From Thalassobaculum_A sp040219615 (GTDB lineage Bacteria; Pseudomonadota; Alphaproteobacteria; Thalassobaculales; Thalassobaculaceae): a DNA stretch of 64,000 nucleotides. The DNA is taken from contig NZ_JAVJSE010000041.1 in NCBI RefSeq assembly GCF_040219615.1, positions 496,001-560,000 of the forward strand, written 5' to 3'. The notes below the pieces were generated by a model that had not been told where the DNA came from, did no database searches, and saw only the letters and a list, made by a program, of their open reading frames with translations. The translations under genes and the position numbers were made by a program. Of this stretch, positions 61,881 through 64,000 are shown in pieces; position 1 is the stretch's first letter; each line of letters opens with the position of its first letter.

Positions 61881-62783
61881 ATGCCGGAACTGCCGGACAT
61901 CGCGATCTACCTGGAGGCGCTGGAGCGCCGGATCCTGGGGGCCGAGATCACCGGCCTGCGGATTGCCAGCCCGTTCCTGGTGCGCTCGGTCGATCCGCCG
62001 GTCAAGGCGGCGGTCGGCCGCCGGGTCGAGAACCTGCGCCGGCTCGGCAAGCGCATCGTGATCGGCCTCGACGGCGACCTGTTCCTGGTGCTGCACCTGA
62101 TGATCGCCGGCCGCCTGCAATGGACCGCGCCGGGGGCGGCCCTGCCGGGCAGGAAGGGCCTCGCGGCCTTCGACTTCCAGGGGGGCACCCTGATCCTGAC
62201 CGAGATGGGCTCGAAAAAGCGCGCCAGCCTGTACCTGGTACGGGGCGCCGGAGCGCTCGCGGATCACGACCCGGGCGGCCTGGAGCCGCTGGAGATCGAC
62301 CGGGAGGCGTTCGCGACCGCCCTGGTCGCCGGCAACCACACCCTCAAGCGCGCGCTGACCGACCCGCATCTGTTCGCCGGCATCGGCAACGCCTATTCCG
62401 ACGAGATCCTGCACGCCGCCGGGCTGTCGCCGATCGCCATGACGCGCAAGCCGGGCGATGCGGAAGTTACCCGGCTGTACGAAGCGACCCGCAGCACCCT
62501 GCTGGCCTGGATCGAGCGTGGCCGTCAGGAGACCGGCGACGGCTGGCCGACGCGGGTCACCGCGTTCCGCCCGGCCATGGCGGCGCACGGCCGATACGGC
62601 AAGCCCTGCCCGGCCTGCGGCACCCCGATCCAGCGTATCGTGCACGCCGACAACGAGACCAACTACTGTCCGCGCTGCCAAACCGGCGGCAAGCTGCTGG
62701 CCGACCGGGCGCTGTCGACCCTGCTGAAAAAGGACTGGCCCCGGACCATCGACGAATTGGAAAGCCGGAGGAAGACGCCTTGA
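61881..62783 (+). CDS. Fpg/Nei-family DNA glycosylase
   Basis: The 300-residue enzyme begins MPELPDIAIYLEAL, retaining the catalytic Pro2 and Glu3 of the family. The lysine in RRLGKRIVI, the H2TH segment (HLFAGIGNAYSDEILHAAG) and a zinc finger (CPACGTPIQ...NYCPRCQTGG) are present. The usual Arg before the second cysteine pair is Asn (HADNETNYC), a feature of a recognised MPELPDI subgroup. It repairs oxidised bases, though its preferred lesion is not predictable. Confidence 0.9.
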   Translation: MPELPDIAIYLEALERRILGAEITGLRIASPFLVRSVDPPVKAAVGRRVENLRRLGKRIVIGLDGDLFLVLHLMIAGRLQWTAPGAALPGRKGLAAFDFQGGTLILTEMGSKKRASLYLVRGAGALADHDPGGLEPLEIDREAFATALVAGNHTLKRALTDPHLFAGIGNAYSDEILHAAGLSPIAMTRKPGDAEVTRLYEATRSTLLAWIERGRQETGDGWPTRVTAFRPAMAAHGRYGKPCPACGTPIQRIVHADNETNYCPRCQTGGKLLADRALSTLLKKDWPRTIDELESRRKTP

Positions 62784-63160
62784 TCGACCATGTCTCGGTC
62801 GCCGTGCGCGACCTCACAGCCGCGGCGGCGTTCTACGAGGCGGTGCTGGGCCCGCTCGGCTACACGCGGCTGGTCGAGCGCGAGCGCACCGTCGGCTTCG
62901 GCAAGAAGTACCCCGAGGTCTGGCTGAACCTGCGCGAGGGCCTGGAACCGATCGGGCCCGGCACCGGCGTCCATGTGGCGCTGCGGGCCCGCGACGAGGC
63001 GGCGGTGCGGGCGTTCCACGCGGCGGCGCTGCAGCACGGCGGAACCGACGCCGGCGCGCCGGGACCGCGGCAGGCGGCGCTGGGCCCGTACTTCGGCGCC
63101 TTCGTGCAGGATCCCGACGGCAACAAGATCGAGGCGGTGACGTTTCCTGCGGGGGAGTAG
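62780..63160 (+). CDS. VOC-superfamily protein (TTG start)
   Basis: The 126-residue protein begins with IDHVSVAVRDLTAAAAFYEAVLGPLG after a TTG start (62780) that overlaps the glycosylase TGA as TTGA, with GGAGGAA seven bases upstream. The second module ends FVQDPDGNKIEAVTF. His3 and the C-terminal Glu (KIEAV) are likely metal ligands. Function is unknown. Confidence 0.88.
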   Translation: MIDHVSVAVRDLTAAAAFYEAVLGPLGYTRLVERERTVGFGKKYPEVWLNLREGLEPIGPGTGVHVALRARDEAAVRAFHAAALQHGGTDAGAPGPRQAALGPYFGAFVQDPDGNKIEAVTFPAGE

Positions 63161-63187
63161 CAGCCGGATCCAAGAGCCCGTCGTTCC

Positions 63188-63309
63188 GTGGGTTCCGGAT
63201 CAGCCGCGCGGCTGCGCGCCTGTCCGGAATGACGAAGTGGGGTGGGGCATCGTTCATTTGCCGTCATTCCGGACCGGACCGCCGGCGGTGGGACGGAGCC
63301 GGAACCCAC
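63188..63309. repeat. Nested palindromic element, REP-like copy 2
   Basis: Outer arms GTGGGTTCCGG (63188-63198) and CCGGAACCCAC (63299-63309), and inner arms TCCGGAATGAC (63222-63232) and GTCATTCCGGA (63263-63273), nest in one 122-base element in the gap before the aspartate dehydrogenase gene. The inner core matches the palindrome at 34.0 kb. Confidence 0.75.
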
Positions 63310-63342
63310 CCGCCGCCTCACCACTTGATAGCGGGACGCCCC

Positions 63343-64000
63343 TCACCCCCCGATCCGCACCGCCGACACCAGCTGCCGCACCGTCTTGGTCACCGCCATC
63401 GCCACGATCTTCCCGGTCTTGCGGTTCTCCTCGGCGACCGCGACGTCCTCGACGAACCGGAACGAGCCGAAGGCGCCGCGCGCCGTCACCTCGATCACAT
63501 GGGTGTCGATGGTCGGGTCGGCGACGATGGTCAGCCGGGTGCGGTCGAGGCCGATGCCGGCCAGCGCCACCGCCGCCGAGATGTTGACGTTCTGCGGGTA
63601 GGTCGCCGCCCCCTCCCGCGCCGTGCCCTCGAAGATCACCGTCGGCTCGGTCATGCCGGCGAGGTCGAACAGGCCCTCGGCGGCGGTCCCGTACCAGGCG
63701 CTCGGATCCTTGCGCACCAGCATCTCGACCGCGTCCAGGCCGCCGACTGCCGCCCCCGACAGGATGTCGAGCGCGCCGATCCCGGCCGAGGCCAGGGTCA
63801 GGCTGGTGCCGCCCCGCTCGGCCGCCGCCCGGCAGCGGTCGTGCAGGGCGTCGTCGGTCAGGGCGCCGATCGAGGTCATGATGACGGCGACCCCGCGCTC
63901 CAGCAGCCTCGGCACGTGGTCGCGCACCGCCTGGTGGCCGGCGCCCTCCAGCACCACGTCGAAGGCGTCGGCATGGAACGCCTCCGGGTCGGCCAGCAGA
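63343..64000 (-). CDS. nadX: L-aspartate dehydrogenase (3' part; 5' end outside window)
   Basis: The visible 219 residues cover the C-terminal two thirds of an aspartate dehydrogenase-type enzyme. The catalytic and substrate domain contains TYPQNVNISAAVALAGIG and ADPTIDTHVIEVTARGAFGSF. Upstream, VVLEGAGHQAVRDHVPRLLERG matches the end of the NAD-binding domain. It would convert aspartate to iminoaspartate or oxaloacetate. The frame continues to the window edge. Confidence 0.85.
   Translation of the reverse strand, partial: LLADPEAFHADAFDVVLEGAGHQAVRDHVPRLLERGVAVIMTSIGALTDDALHDRCRAAAERGGTSLTLASAGIGALDILSGAAVGGLDAVEMLVRKDPSAWYGTAAEGLFDLAGMTEPTVIFEGTAREGAATYPQNVNISAAVALAGIGLDRTRLTIVADPTIDTHVIEVTARGAFGSFRFVEDVAVAEENRKTGKIVAMAVTKTVRQLVSAVRIGG

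Overview
The window is a high-GC, gene-dense chromosomal segment of an alphaproteobacterium, most likely a member of the Rhodospirillales or a close relative. The reasons are the lepB-rnc-era-recO-parC block next to rel and rpoZ, the bacterial leucyltransferase bpt, several TRAP-type and sarcosine oxidase genes, a bactofilin/M23 peptidase pair, and codon use dominated by G or C in third positions. No rRNA, tRNA, insertion sequence, CRISPR array or prophage was found. No stretch longer than about 300 bases lacks a gene.

Layout. 0-1.7 kb: bpt, converging on a glycosyltransferase-like gene. 1.8-7.0 kb: a three-gene TRAP transporter for an organic acid, with a terminator-like hairpin after the binding-protein gene and a very long large permease. 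7.1-15.9 kb (minus strand): core housekeeping genes parC, recO, era, rnc, lepB, rel, rpoZ and folK; most of lepB-to-parC is joined by ATGA start/stop overlaps. 16.0-17.4 kb: a NYN-domain nuclease gene and a family-5-type uracil-DNA glycosylase gene under one promoter. 17.4-19.2 kb (minus): a membrane protein, smpB and dapA. 19.4-24.1 kb (plus): a soluble lytic transglycosylase, a haloacid dehalogenase, an alpha/beta hydrolase and a threonine dehydratase-like enzyme. 24.1-26.1 kb (minus): bactofilin and a membrane-anchored coiled-coil M23 peptidase. 26.2-28.6 kb: an unknown gene and a gamma-glutamyltransferase.

28.7-33.9 kb is the complete heterotetrameric sarcosine oxidase operon (beta, delta, alpha, gamma). 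It is followed by a second dihydrodipicolinate synthase-like gene with an attenuator-like leader, a VOC protein and a Baeyer-Villiger-type monooxygenase. 37.4-41.2 kb is a three-subunit molybdenum hydroxylase operon (FAD, 2Fe-2S and molybdopterin subunits) with its own promoter and terminator. Next come a RelE-like/XRE toxin-antitoxin pair, a second Baeyer-Villiger-type monooxygenase, a short-chain dehydrogenase, a creatinase-type M24 enzyme and a MAPEG protein.

46.5-52.3 kb is the least ordinary region. A winged-helix/TPR regulator is followed by a vanadium haloperoxidase/PAP2-type enzyme with an N-terminal (SFG)8 repeat, a signal-less subtilisin-like protease with a large insertion, and a small beta-trefoil-like protein. 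After that come an asymmetric heterodimeric ABC exporter (minus strand), a ThDP-dependent acetolactate-synthase-like enzyme, a transglutaminase-like protein, a divergent Na/Pi-cotransporter-like protein, a quinone oxidoreductase, an Fpg/Nei-type glycosylase, a VOC protein, a nested palindromic repeat and the 3' part of an aspartate dehydrogenase gene.

Overall the core genes (translation, ribosome assembly, stringent response, peptidoglycan) alternate with catabolic modules for small organic acids, methylated amines and ketones or aromatics, as in a heterotrophic marine or soil alphaproteobacterium. Products are assigned from motifs and general family knowledge. No database search was possible.
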